This document shows, one piece after another, positions 15,888-24,004 of a stretch of 64,000 nucleotides of DNA. Made by a program: the position numbers and the translations under genes. The stretch is from PR03 sp031362725 (lineage in GTDB: Bacteria > Myxococcota_A > UBA9160 > PR03). The first letter of the stretch is position 1, and the number at the start of each line of letters is the position of its first letter. The DNA is taken from positions 1 to 64,000 of the forward strand of contig JANLTC010000016.1 of the NCBI GenBank assembly GCA_031362725.1. Reading direction: 5' to 3'. The notes beneath the pieces were generated by a model. That model worked only from the letters and a program-made list of their open reading frames with translations. It was not told the DNA's origin and searched no databases.

Positions 15888-16796
15888 TTGCCCACCATCT
15901 ATAGCCACTCGCGGCTGGCCTGCTTCGAGAAGTGCAAGAAGCAGTTCCACTACCGCTACATCGAGAAGCGCAAGGTCGACACCGAAGGGATCGAGGCCTT
16001 CGTCGGCAAACGCGTCCACGAAGTGATCGAGAAGCTGAACCGCTTCATCGCGCGCGGCGCCGTGCCGTCGCTGCCCAAGGTGCTCCTGCGCTTCCGCACG
16101 GACTGGGAAGAGCAGTTCCAGCCCGAGCGCGTGCGCATCGTGCGTGCCGAGAATCCACCCGCGTTCTATCGCGAGAGCGGCGAGCGCTGCCTCGGCAACC
16201 ACTATCGCCGCAACTATCCGTTCGACCGCGACGAGAGTCTCGGCATCGAACAGCACGTCGGCTTCGCGCTCGATGGCGACGGTCGCTACCGCGTACGCGG
16301 CATCATCGACCGCGTCGTGCGCGCGGCCGATGGCGCCATCGAGATCCAGGACTACAAGACCGGCCGCTGGGTTCCGTCGCAACAGGAACTCGACCAGGAT
16401 CGGCAGCTCGCGCTGTATCAGATCGGCGTCGAGGGCCGCTACGGGGACGCTGCACCGGTGCGCCTGGTGTGGCACTACCTGCTGCGCGATCAGGTCCGCG
16501 TCTCGACGCGCACCCCCGAGCAACTCGCCGAGCTTCGCACACGCACGATCGAGCTGATCGATCGCGTCGAGGCCGAGCGCGACTTCGAACCGCAGCCGAG
16601 CACACTCTGCTCGTGGTGCGAGTTCAACGACGTGTGTCCAGCGATGCAGGCGAAGACGGCCGTCGCCGTGGCGGATGCGATCGAGCCCGCGCCCGCCGCG
16701 CCGGAACTTGCGCTGCAGCCGCCGCCGCTCGCAGCAGTCGATCGCACCCGCGAGCCCGCCGTCGCGACCGGGCGTCAGCTCGGGCTCTTCTCGTAG
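15888..16796 (+). CDS. RecB/Cas4-like PD-(D/E)XK nuclease with Fe-S cysteines
   Basis: 302-residue nuclease-like protein. The PD-(D/E)XK core is visible as GKRVHEVIEKL (His), VRGIIDRVV (Asp) and IEIQDYKTGR (DxK). One N-terminal cysteine (CFEKCKKQFHYRY) and three C-terminal ones (CSWCEFNDVC) match the four-cysteine [4Fe-4S] staple of AddB, Cas4 and similar RecB-family exonucleases. There are no helicase motifs, so it stands alone. A Pro/Ala-rich tail follows the cluster and ends GRQLGLFS, which resembles a clamp-binding type motif (QLGLF). It starts at TTG 15888 behind GAGGACGAGG. Its target is unknown; there is no CRISPR array in the window. Confidence 0.82.
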   Translation: MPTIYSHSRLACFEKCKKQFHYRYIEKRKVDTEGIEAFVGKRVHEVIEKLNRFIARGAVPSLPKVLLRFRTDWEEQFQPERVRIVRAENPPAFYRESGERCLGNHYRRNYPFDRDESLGIEQHVGFALDGDGRYRVRGIIDRVVRAADGAIEIQDYKTGRWVPSQQELDQDRQLALYQIGVEGRYGDAAPVRLVWHYLLRDQVRVSTRTPEQLAELRTRTIELIDRVEAERDFEPQPSTLCSWCEFNDVCPAMQAKTAVAVADAIEPAPAAPELALQPPPLAAVDRTREPAVATGRQLGLFS

Positions 16797-16835
16797 AGCG
16801 AAAGCCCAGCGTGCGAGCGGCCGAAGAGGCCCCGC

Positions 16836-17288
16836 ATGGCTTCGGAGCTGCGCCGTCGGGTGATCTGCCGCTGCCTCGGCGTCGCGAGCCCGCGCATCTT
16901 CGACGCAGTTCGCAGCGAAGGCCTGACGAGCCTCGCCGAGGTGACGAAGTCCGTGCGTGCCGGTGGCGGCTGCGGGATCTGCCATCCCGAGATCGAGGAG
17001 ATCCTCGCCGAAGTCCGCGGCGATGCGATCGACGCCAGCCTCTCGCTCGAGAACCAGTTGGTGTGCCAGCAGGAAACGCAGGCGCGCATCGAGGGCACGC
17101 TGGCTTCGCGGATCGCGCCGCGCCGTGCCGCGAAGGGTGCGCGCATCGTCGGTGTGACGGTCGATGGCCTGCGCGTGATCGTCGCGTTCGCCGATTCGGT
17201 CGACACCGAGGACGCGCATGCGGTCGTCCAGCTGTTGCGCGACTACGTCTGCGAAGATCTCGAGGTCGAGATTCGCGTCGAGAGCTAG
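16836..17288 (+). CDS. NifU/BFD-like [2Fe-2S] protein
   Basis: 150 residues. The N-terminal half has the bacterioferritin-associated-ferredoxin/NifU middle domain: VICRCLGV with CxC, and GGGCGICHPEIEEIL with CxxC. The C-terminal half (GVTVDGLRVIVAFADSVDT, VCEDLEVEIRV) looks like a NifU C-terminal scaffold fold without its CxxC pair, so cluster assembly there is unlikely. The IscU-like domain of full NifU is missing. Likely an electron-transfer or cluster-carrier protein. It follows the Fe-S nuclease by 39 bases in the same direction, suggesting a functional pairing. Confidence 0.78.
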   Translation: MASELRRRVICRCLGVASPRIFDAVRSEGLTSLAEVTKSVRAGGGCGICHPEIEEILAEVRGDAIDASLSLENQLVCQQETQARIEGTLASRIAPRRAAKGARIVGVTVDGLRVIVAFADSVDTEDAHAVVQLLRDYVCEDLEVEIRVES

Positions 17289-17398
17289 CGCCTCGTTCTC
17301 GCATCGCGGCCAAGGATGGCCGCGCGCGGGTGGCGCCCGAGCCGGCCGCCGCGGGCGCGCGATGGCGGCGTACGGAGCGGCCTCCTAGCCTGCGCTTC

Positions 17399-18160
17399 AT
17401 GACGCTGCGCATCGACCGCATTCCGACCTGGAAGGACAACTACAGCTATCTCCTCGTCTGCGAGGAGACCGGCGACGCGGCCATCGTGGACGCGCCCGAG
17501 GTCGATCCGATCGTCGCGCGGGTCGACAAGAGCGGCGCGCGCGTCACGCAGATCCTGTCGACGCATCACCACCCCGATCACTCGATGGCGAACCCCGCGT
17601 TGGCGAAGCGCTATGGCGCAGCGGTGCTCGGCCACACGTCGGACCGCGAGCGACTGCCCGGCTTCACGCGCGGCCTCGAAGAAGGCGACACGGTGGCAGT
17701 CGGCAAGCACGTCGCGCGCGTGCTGCACATCCCGGCCCATACGCGTGGCCACATCGCCTACGTCTTCGACGGCGCGCTCGCCGTATTCTCCGGCGACACG
17801 ATGTTCGCGGCCGGTTGCGGCCGGCTCTTCGAGGGCACGCCCGCGATGATGTTCGATGCGTTCGCGAAGCTCGGCGCGCTGCCGGACGAGATGCGTGTGT
17901 TCTGCGGCCACGAGTACACCGAATCGAACCTGGTGTTCGCGGTGCACGTCGAACCGGAGAACCTCGCCGCGCAGTGGAAGCTCGATCGGGTACGCGAAGT
18001 GCGCGCGCACGCCGCCGCCGACTGGCACGATGCGACCCCGGCCGAGATGACCGTTCCCTCTACGCTGGCGGAGGAACGCGCGACCAACCCGTTCCTGCGC
18101 GCGGCCAGCGTCGCAGAACTGGGTCATCGCCGCGCATTGAAAGACAAGTTCAGGGGCTAG
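17399..18160 (+). CDS. gloB: Hydroxyacylglutathione hydrolase (glyoxalase II)
   Basis: 253-residue metallo-beta-lactamase-fold enzyme that hydrolyses S-lactoylglutathione. The binuclear metal motif THHHPDHS, the later ligand His in HIPAHTRGHIAYV, Asp in FSGDTMFAAGCGRLFEGT and His in FCGHEYTESN follow glyoxalase II closely. The C-terminal end (STLAEERATNPFLR) is the substrate-binding helix of the family. ATG 17399. Its stop overlaps by one base the start of the thioesterase gene (TAGTG). Confidence 0.92.
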   Translation: MTLRIDRIPTWKDNYSYLLVCEETGDAAIVDAPEVDPIVARVDKSGARVTQILSTHHHPDHSMANPALAKRYGAAVLGHTSDRERLPGFTRGLEEGDTVAVGKHVARVLHIPAHTRGHIAYVFDGALAVFSGDTMFAAGCGRLFEGTPAMMFDAFAKLGALPDEMRVFCGHEYTESNLVFAVHVEPENLAAQWKLDRVREVRAHAAADWHDATPAEMTVPSTLAEERATNPFLRAASVAELGHRRALKDKFRG

Positions 18161-18609
18161 TGGGTTTGGCACGCACGACGCCCTCCCCGCCCGCCGGCGC
18201 CGCTCGCTCGACGCTGCGTCGCCGCATCGCGTTCTACGAGACCGACGCGATGGGCATCGTCCACCACGCCAACTACGTGCGCTTCCTCGAAGAGGCGCGC
18301 GTCGTCTGGCTCGACGAACACGATCGTCCGTATCGCGACTACGCGGCCGAGGGTCTTCACTTCGCCACCACACACGTCGAGGTCGACTACCGCAAGAGCG
18401 CGCGCTTCGACGACTGGCTCGACGTCACGACCTGGATGGAATGGGTACGCGGCGTGTCTTTGCGGATGGCATACGAGATCCGACGCGGCGACGAACTCGT
18501 CGCGAGCGCCGCCACCGAGCACGCGATGGTCGACCTGCAAGGACGACCGAGCCGGATTCCGGCCGCGCGCCGCGCGCTGCTGCTCCAGCGCGTCGCCCCC
18601 GGCGTATAG
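18160..18609 (+). CDS. YbgC/FadM-type acyl-CoA thioesterase (hotdog fold)
   Basis: 149-residue single hotdog domain with the 4-hydroxybenzoyl-CoA thioesterase-type active site FYETDAMGIVHHANYVRF followed by EEAR: the catalytic Asp and the His/Asn/Tyr cluster are present. Such enzymes release acyl groups from CoA or ACP and YbgC associates with envelope lipid metabolism. The start is GTG 18160 (overlapping the gloB stop) or TTG 18166. An N-terminal Pro/Ala-rich leader of about 15 residues precedes the fold. The gene converges on a DUF1232 gene across a 46-base gap with a short hairpin (GGTGCC/GGGCACC). Confidence 0.87.
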   Translation: MGLARTTPSPPAGAARSTLRRRIAFYETDAMGIVHHANYVRFLEEARVVWLDEHDRPYRDYAAEGLHFATTHVEVDYRKSARFDDWLDVTTWMEWVRGVSLRMAYEIRRGDELVASAATEHAMVDLQGRPSRIPAARRALLLQRVAPGV

Positions 18610-18655
18610 GGCGGTGCCGGGCACCTATCCTCGAGCGCGCCGCGCTGAGGCGCTG

Positions 18656-19126
18656 CTATCGCCGGAGCAGCCGTGGCACGAAACGGCCCAGCACCGATCG
18701 CAGCTGCGTCTCGGACCACTCGGTGGCGCGCTGGATCGCGTCGAGCGCGTCGCCCTGGCCAGACCAGTGCGAGCGCACGACGTCGGGGTGCACGTAGTTG
18801 AGCACGCGCGAGAGCGCAGCGCTGACGATGAACAGATCGTCGAGCAGGCCGATCGGCCCGAACAGGAACGTGGGCAGGAAGTCGAGTGGCGACAGCACGT
18901 AGCCGACGCTGAGCATCGCGATCGCCTTGCCGCCGATCGGCACGCGATCGTCGCGCAGCAGTCGCATCAACAGCACGGTGAGATCGGGCAACAGCAACAG
19001 CAGATCGCGTGGGCCCGAACGGCGCCCCGGCTGCTTCGCGACGATCCCCGCGCGCAAGCGGTCGTAGAGCCGTCGATCGCCCCGATCCATCTCGATCGTC
19101 ACCTTCGGATTGGCTTGTTTCTTCAT
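18656..19126 (-). CDS. YkvA-family (DUF1232) membrane protein
   Basis: 156 residues with the DUF1232 core: a hydrophobic helix (LLLLLPDLTVLLMRLL), GKAIAMLSVGYVLSPLDFLP and the conserved GLLDDLFIVSAAL. The function of the family is unknown; members are small membrane-associated proteins. The start ATG 19126 overlaps the stop of the upstream SDR (ATGA), so both are co-translated. Charged N- and C-terminal tails probably face the cytoplasm. Confidence 0.8.
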   Translation of the reverse strand: MKKQANPKVTIEMDRGDRRLYDRLRAGIVAKQPGRRSGPRDLLLLLPDLTVLLMRLLRDDRVPIGGKAIAMLSVGYVLSPLDFLPTFLFGPIGLLDDLFIVSAALSRVLNYVHPDVVRSHWSGQGDALDAIQRATEWSETQLRSVLGRFVPRLLRR

Positions 19127-19914
19127 CCGGTGATCCCCTCGCCTCCGTCCACGCGGATCACGTTGCCGCTGATCCAGCCGCAGCCCGGTTCGCTGAGCGC
19201 GACCAGCGCGCCCGCGACGTCGTCCGGTTCGGTGAGCCGGCCGCGCGGGTTGCGCGCGCGCGCGGTGTCGAGCAGCAGGTCGTGGCCGGGAATCTTGCGT
19301 ACCGCGGCGGTGTCGGTGACACCGGCGCAAATCGCATTCGCGCAGATCTCGAGCGGCGCGAGTTCGAGTGCGAGCTGTCGCACCGCGGCTTCCAGCGCCG
19401 CCTTGGCGATCCCCACCGGCCCGTAGTTGGGAATCGCGCGGGTGCCGCCCTCGCTCGTCATGGCAAAGACCCGCCCGCCCGGCTCGAGCAAGTCGGCCGC
19501 GCGCAGCGCCTGCGTCCAGGCGACGAGCGAGGTGGCCATCACGTCGAGCGTCATCGCGAGCTGCACGGTCGAGACCGCGTCCTTCGCTTCGCCGGCAACG
19601 AGCGGCTTCAACGTACCGAACGCGAGCGAGTGCAGCAGCACACGCACGCGCGGTCCGCCGCGCAGCAGCGCGCCGAGTTCCGCGACGATCGCGTCGCGTT
19701 GCGCGGCATCCGCGGCGTTGCGATTCCAGAAGCGCGCACGGCGACCGGCGGCTTCGACGTCCTTCACGACGGCTTCCGCCAACGGCAGCGTCGCGCGGCG
19801 ATCGAGATGCACGCCCGCGACATCGAGCCCGGCCTGCGCGAACGCGCGCGCGGCGGCAGCGCCGAAACCGCTCGACGCGCCGAGGATCAAGCACCAGCCG
19901 GGTTCGATCGCCAT
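19123..19914 (-). CDS. Enoyl-ACP reductase-like SDR (FabI/FabL type)
   Basis: 263-residue short-chain dehydrogenase. The nucleotide loop is GASSGFGAAAARAFA and the active site YGPVGIAKAALEA has Tyr-x6-Lys spacing, the mark of enoyl-ACP reductases FabI/FabL rather than the Tyr-x3-Lys of classical SDRs. A FabL-like role in the last step of fatty-acid elongation is the best guess; a different enoyl-thioester reductase is possible. It begins at ATG 19914, four bases after the phosphodiesterase stop, and overlaps the DUF1232 gene, so it belongs to a minus-strand lipid/envelope operon running from 23177 to 18656. Confidence 0.78.
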   Translation of the reverse strand: MAIEPGWCLILGASSGFGAAAARAFAQAGLDVAGVHLDRRATLPLAEAVVKDVEAAGRRARFWNRNAADAAQRDAIVAELGALLRGGPRVRVLLHSLAFGTLKPLVAGEAKDAVSTVQLAMTLDVMATSLVAWTQALRAADLLEPGGRVFAMTSEGGTRAIPNYGPVGIAKAALEAAVRQLALELAPLEICANAICAGVTDTAAVRKIPGHDLLLDTARARNPRGRLTEPDDVAGALVALSEPGCGWISGNVIRVDGGEGITG

Positions 19915-19918
19915 GTCG

Positions 19919-21376
19919 CTAGTTGCGCCTCGGTTCAGCAGGCGCTGTGTCGACCGGCTCGACGCGAATCGCCTGCGCCGCATTCGCTGCGAACCAGCCG
20001 ACCATCGCGCGCCCCTCGACCGGGCCGAACGCGACGCCGAGCCATCGCGCCAGCGTCGGTGCGACATCGGTCTGGCGCAGGCCCGCGACGCGCAACCCGC
20101 GGCGCAGTCCGGGGCCCCACGCGACGAAACCGGTCGCCATGTGTGGATCGCCGCTGGCGAAGCCACCGGCGCTCGCGACCGACGCGGGCGCGAGCAGCGA
20201 TCCGGTCGCCGGATCGGCGAACACGTAGCCTGGCTCGGCCTCGAGGCCGAACCACGCTTCCGGATCTGCACCGCGTTCCACCATGTCGCTGGCAGACACT
20301 ACGCGGAAGGCGCCGGTTTCGTTCGCGGCGGCGGCGAGCGCGCGCCGTGCGAGCAGCGCCGGGTCGTCGCTGGTGGCATAGACGAACGCAGAGCCGCCGT
20401 TCGAGCGCGCGATCGCATCGAAGCTGCGCACGCCGCTGTCCGACGGAATCAGCAATCCCGCGGAGGCGAGCGCGACATTGGCGCGGATCTCGGTGTGCAC
20501 CGGCATCGCGCCGTGATCGCCAGCGACCGCGATGCCCGTCGAATCGAGCAAGCCCGCGTCACCGAGACAGCGCAGCAGACGTCCCAGCTCGGCATCGACC
20601 GCGGAGAACGCCGCGCGCGCGGCATCCGAGTCCGGATCCGCGCCGTCGAGCACGACCTGGGTCTGCGATAGCCGCAGCAGCGCAAGACGCGGCGCGGGCT
20701 CGGCGACCAGGAGCCCGCACGCCATCGTGACGAGCGATGCGTCGCGTGCTGCACCGGGCGCCGCAGCGGCGGGATCGCTGCCGCCGGCGCGCAGCGCGAA
20801 CTCGGCGGCGCGCCCAGCGCCTCGAGTCATCAGCGCGGCTTGCCAGTTCGCGCCCACCGGCAGCACCAGATCGGGCGCGAGGTCGGCGATCGCCGCGCCG
20901 CCGGTCGTCGGCCAATCGAGCGAAGCCACGCCACCGCCTTGTCGCGCGACCGCCAGCCAGAGCGGCGTCGCGCCCAGGTCGGAGGCCTGATCGATGCGGT
21001 CGTCGCCGACGCCTCGCTTGCCGAGTCGTCGCTCGGCTGCGATGCCGTGCTTCGCAGCAGAGACACCGGTGACGAGCGCGGCGTGCGAGGGGTACGACGC
21101 AGGAGGGAATGTCGGCCGCATCGACTCGGCGGCGATGCCCTGCTCCGCGAGCGCCGCGAGGTTCGGCATCGCGCTCGCTCCGTCGGCCGCGAGATAACGT
21201 CCCGGCGTGAGACCGTGGATCGAGACGAGCACCACGCGCGCGGGTGTCGCGAGCGCGGCCGGCGTGGGTAGCGCGACCCGCGCGGGCGCCAGCACGCCGC
21301 GGCCGGTCGCGCAGGCGAGCGTCGCGAGCAACAACGCCGCGCTGGCCAGCACGACGCGCTCGCGCGCAGCGCTCAT
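19919..21376 (-). CDS. Alkaline-phosphatase-superfamily (type I phosphodiesterase-like) lipoprotein
   Basis: 485 residues with a lipoprotein-type signal (ASAALLLATLAC) followed by an ENPP/type I phosphodiesterase-like domain. The landmark positions are recognisable but altered: the first metal-site Asp (usually SxDG) is His in VVLVSIHGLTP, and the nucleophile region reads ASYPSHAALVTG with Ser where Thr is usual. AGDHG and GDPHMATGFVAWGPG supply the later Asp/His ligands. It may be a phosphodiesterase with altered metal preference or a non-catalytic binder. The ATG overlaps the acyltransferase stop. Location: periplasmic, lipid-anchored. Confidence 0.75.
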   Translation of the reverse strand: MSAARERVVLASAALLLATLACATGRGVLAPARVALPTPAALATPARVVLVSIHGLTPGRYLAADGASAMPNLAALAEQGIAAESMRPTFPPASYPSHAALVTGVSAAKHGIAAERRLGKRGVGDDRIDQASDLGATPLWLAVARQGGGVASLDWPTTGGAAIADLAPDLVLPVGANWQAALMTRGAGRAAEFALRAGGSDPAAAAPGAARDASLVTMACGLLVAEPAPRLALLRLSQTQVVLDGADPDSDAARAAFSAVDAELGRLLRCLGDAGLLDSTGIAVAGDHGAMPVHTEIRANVALASAGLLIPSDSGVRSFDAIARSNGGSAFVYATSDDPALLARRALAAAANETGAFRVVSASDMVERGADPEAWFGLEAEPGYVFADPATGSLLAPASVASAGGFASGDPHMATGFVAWGPGLRRGLRVAGLRQTDVAPTLARWLGVAFGPVEGRAMVGWFAANAAQAIRVEPVDTAPAEPRRN

Positions 21377-22260
21377 CCGCTGAACACGCCGCGGCGTTCG
21401 CGCAAGCCGCGCTCGAAGAGTGCCTCGATGGCGGCCCTCACCAGGTCGACCTTCGCATCGAGCACGGCGTCCTCCTCGGTGGGTGAACCTTGGAAGTGCA
21501 GCGGCTCGCCGAAGTAGATGTTGTACTTGACCGGGAGCGGCAGCATCCCGAGTGGACCCAGCAGCGGGAACGTGGCGGTGATCGGGAACGCCGGCATGCC
21601 GAGCAAGCGGCCCAGACGTTCGAAGTTCGCGAGACCGGGGTTCTGCTCCTCCGAACCGACCACCGCGACCGGCACGATCGGCGTCTGGGCTTCGAGCGCG
21701 AGTCGCATGAAGCCGGTCCCGAAACGCTGCAGTTTATAGCGGTCCTTGTAGAGCTTGTTCATGCCGCGGACGCCTTCCGGGAAGACCATCACGCACTCGC
21801 CGGCTTCGAGCATCTCGCGACACGTATCGGGCGTTCCCGAAGCCGCGCCGCCGCGGGCCGCGTAGACGGACACCCACGGCAGCTCCGAAACCCAGTACTC
21901 CGCCATGCCGCGGACGATCCGCGGCGGCTCCGCTTCGAGCAGCATCGCGACCGAGACCATCGCGGCGTCGAACGGGAGCTGGCCGGCGTGGTTCGCGATC
22001 AGCAGCGCACGACCGGGCGGGACGCGCTCGATGTCGTGGGTCTCGACGCGGAAGTAGTACTTGTAGAGCGCCAGCGCTGGTAACACCGTTTCGCGTACGG
22101 TTGCCGGGCACAGGCCCCACGGATCGAAACCGAACTCATTGAGGCGCGTCGGAATCTTGCGGATGCGTTCGTCGAGGTCGCGCTGGAGATCGCGCACCGC
22201 GAGCGGCAACAGGCCACCCACGAGATCGCCGAGCGCGCGCGTGAAACCCCGACGCGCCAT
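21373..22260 (-). CDS. Lysophospholipid acyltransferase-family protein (copy 1)
   Basis: 295 residues of the PlsC/LPLAT superfamily. The catalytic motif is NHAGQLPFDAAM, with the His-x6-Asp spacing of the diacylglycerol-acyltransferase-like branch rather than the His-x4-Asp of PlsC. The second motif is VFPEGVRGMNK. No membrane-spanning helix is obvious, but it should act at the inner membrane on glycerolipids. It begins at ATG 22260, sharing one base with the upstream epimerase stop (TGATG). A longer paralogue with the same core and the same epimerase partnership lies at 27655. Confidence 0.82.
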   Translation of the reverse strand: MARRGFTRALGDLVGGLLPLAVRDLQRDLDERIRKIPTRLNEFGFDPWGLCPATVRETVLPALALYKYYFRVETHDIERVPPGRALLIANHAGQLPFDAAMVSVAMLLEAEPPRIVRGMAEYWVSELPWVSVYAARGGAASGTPDTCREMLEAGECVMVFPEGVRGMNKLYKDRYKLQRFGTGFMRLALEAQTPIVPVAVVGSEEQNPGLANFERLGRLLGMPAFPITATFPLLGPLGMLPLPVKYNIYFGEPLHFQGSPTEEDAVLDAKVDLVRAAIEALFERGLRERRGVFSG

Positions 22261-23177
22261 CAGCGCCGCACGCTGTGGAAGATCTCTTCGAGACCAAAGA
22301 GCGGACGGAAGCCGGTGGCGTCGACGAAGCGCTTGCCCGCGAGCGTGACGGGATACTTCACGTAGTCCATCGCGCCTGCAGGGTACGGAACCATGCCCCA
22401 GCGAAAGAGTCGATCGATCAGCGGACGCATCAGCGGCTCCGGCATCGGCCACGCAACGCTGCCGGACTCGCGGATCGCGACCGAGATCGGTACCGCCCCC
22501 GGCCCGACCACATTGAAGACGCCTTGCAGGCCGTGCTGGAGCGTCAGCGCGATCGCTTCCGAGACGTCCTCTTCGTGGATGAACTGCATCATCGGGTCGA
22601 AGCCCATCACGCTGGGCACGCGCCGCTGGCGCAGGTACTCGCCGATCATCGAGTGCACGTAGTAGCCGAGCACGCTGACCGGACGGAGCACCGCGGTTCG
22701 GATGTGCGGATACTTCCAGATGAAGGCCGAGGCGAGCGTGTCGACCTCGACGAGATCGCGAATCTCCGGGTACGAGCGCGTCGCGCCGAGCGGGAAGTCC
22801 TCGTCCATGTAGAACGGATTGTCGGCGGCGGCGCCATAGACGTAGCTACTCGAGATCATCACGAGCTTCTGGACGCCATAGTTCACACAGTGGTCGAAGA
22901 GCTGCTTGGTGCCGCGCACGTTCACGTCGTGGCGCACCTGCTCGGAGACGCGGAAGTGGCGGACCATCCCCATGTGCACGACGGCGGTCGGCTGCTCGGT
23001 GCGAAAGACGTCCTCGAACTTGCGCTTGCGCAGGTCCACCTGATGGACGGCGACGTTCTTGGGTCGTCCCTCCCAGGCCATCCGATCGACGCCGCAGACA
23101 TCGAAGGAGTCCAAAAGGCGCCGCGCGACGAGCCGTCCCTGGCCTCCCGCGATCCCCGTGATAAGGACCTTTTCCAT
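22260..23177 (-). CDS. NAD-dependent epimerase/dehydratase-family protein (extended SDR)
   Basis: 305 residues. Rossmann loop ITGIAGGQGRLVARRLL and the sugar-epimerase-like SSSYVYG are visible, but the active-site Tyr-x3-Lys is not obvious at its normal place (RSYPEIRDLVEVD), so it may not be a working epimerase. Related extended SDRs sit beside acyltransferases and act on lipid or isoprenoid substrates. ATG 23177 follows GGAGATTCA. It opens the minus-strand operon; the gene to the right is divergent. Confidence 0.75.
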   Translation of the reverse strand: MEKVLITGIAGGQGRLVARRLLDSFDVCGVDRMAWEGRPKNVAVHQVDLRKRKFEDVFRTEQPTAVVHMGMVRHFRVSEQVRHDVNVRGTKQLFDHCVNYGVQKLVMISSSYVYGAAADNPFYMDEDFPLGATRSYPEIRDLVEVDTLASAFIWKYPHIRTAVLRPVSVLGYYVHSMIGEYLRQRRVPSVMGFDPMMQFIHEEDVSEAIALTLQHGLQGVFNVVGPGAVPISVAIRESGSVAWPMPEPLMRPLIDRLFRWGMVPYPAGAMDYVKYPVTLAGKRFVDATGFRPLFGLEEIFHSVRR

Positions 23178-23251
23178 TGAATCTCCGCGGGGTTGGACTG
23201 CCATCGTAACCCTCTGAAATACGCCGAGCCAGCGGAATTCTGGGCAATGCG

Positions 23252-23260
23252 TGGTATAAC
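23252..23260 (+). promoter_or_regulatory. Extended -10 promoter candidate
   Basis: TGGTATAAC (TG at 23252-23253, TATAAC at 23255-23260) lies 24 bases before the GTG of the hydrolase gene in a divergent gap. No good -35 is seen, which fits an extended -10 type promoter. Confidence 0.4.
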
Positions 23261-23284
23261 GATCGGCCCCTAAGGCGAGTCATC

Positions 23285-24004
23285 GTGTCCGAACCGTCTT
23301 CTCGTTTCCAAGAAGTCCAGATTCCGCTCGACGAACCGGTCGGCGGCATCGCGGCCGTATCCGGCGTACTCGGCGTGCCGGAGTGGTGGCCCACCGGCTC
23401 GCGCGTCGGCGTCGTGCTCGCGCACGCGGCGGGTCGCGACATGAACGACCCCCTCGTCGAAGGACTGCAGCGCCGTCTGACCGAGCGAAAGTATCTGGCA
23501 CTGCGCTTCAACTTTCCGTTCGCCGAGGCGGGGAAATCGCGTCCCGACCCGATGCCCGTGCTCGAGCGCGCGTTCCGCCAAGCGGTTGCAGTGCTCTCCC
23601 GTGATCCGTCGGCGGCGCCCGCGCATCTGTTCGTCGGCGGCATCGGTCTCGGCGCGCAAGTGGCGGTGCAGGCGGCCGCGACCCGCTTGCGCGTCGATGG
23701 CGTACTCGCGCTCGGTTACCCGCTGCACGCGCGCGACGAACCGACCAAGAACGTGCGCGCCGAGCCGCTGTACCGTCTGGTCTCGCCGATCCTGTTCGTG
23801 CAGGGCGCGCGTGATCGCAACTGCGACGTCGACACGCTGCGGCGCACGCTGACGCGCGTCGGCGTACCCAAAACGCTGCACACGATTGCCGAGGCGGACA
23901 ATATGCTCGCCGTGCCGCGTCGCTCGGGCCGGCCGATCGAGGAAGTGCACCACGAGGTGCTCGAAGCGGTCGACGTGTGGATGCGCAGCGTGCTCGGAGC
24001 ATGA
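23285..24004 (+). CDS. Tex30/KANL3-type alpha/beta-hydrolase with a degenerate active site
   Basis: 239 residues resembling the KANL3/Tex30 hydrolase family: VVLAHAAGRDMND, LALRFNFPFAEAGKSRP, LALGYPLHARDEP and ILFVQGARDRNCD follow the family. The nucleophile elbow reads GGIGLGAQ where GGKSMGG is expected, so serine is replaced by glycine, and the general-base histidine (usually DH near the end) is EADNML. Only the acid Asp is kept. It therefore looks like a non-catalytic member, perhaps binding rather than hydrolysing. GTG 23285. Its stop overlaps the next gene (ATGA). Confidence 0.78.
   Translation: MSEPSSRFQEVQIPLDEPVGGIAAVSGVLGVPEWWPTGSRVGVVLAHAAGRDMNDPLVEGLQRRLTERKYLALRFNFPFAEAGKSRPDPMPVLERAFRQAVAVLSRDPSAAPAHLFVGGIGLGAQVAVQAAATRLRVDGVLALGYPLHARDEPTKNVRAEPLYRLVSPILFVQGARDRNCDVDTLRRTLTRVGVPKTLHTIAEADNMLAVPRRSGRPIEEVHHEVLEAVDVWMRSVLGA

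Noticed and set aside
15888..16796. Cas4-like nuclease as a sign of CRISPR
   Set aside because: No repeat-spacer array or other cas gene is present in the window; the protein is treated as a stand-alone RecB-family nuclease.
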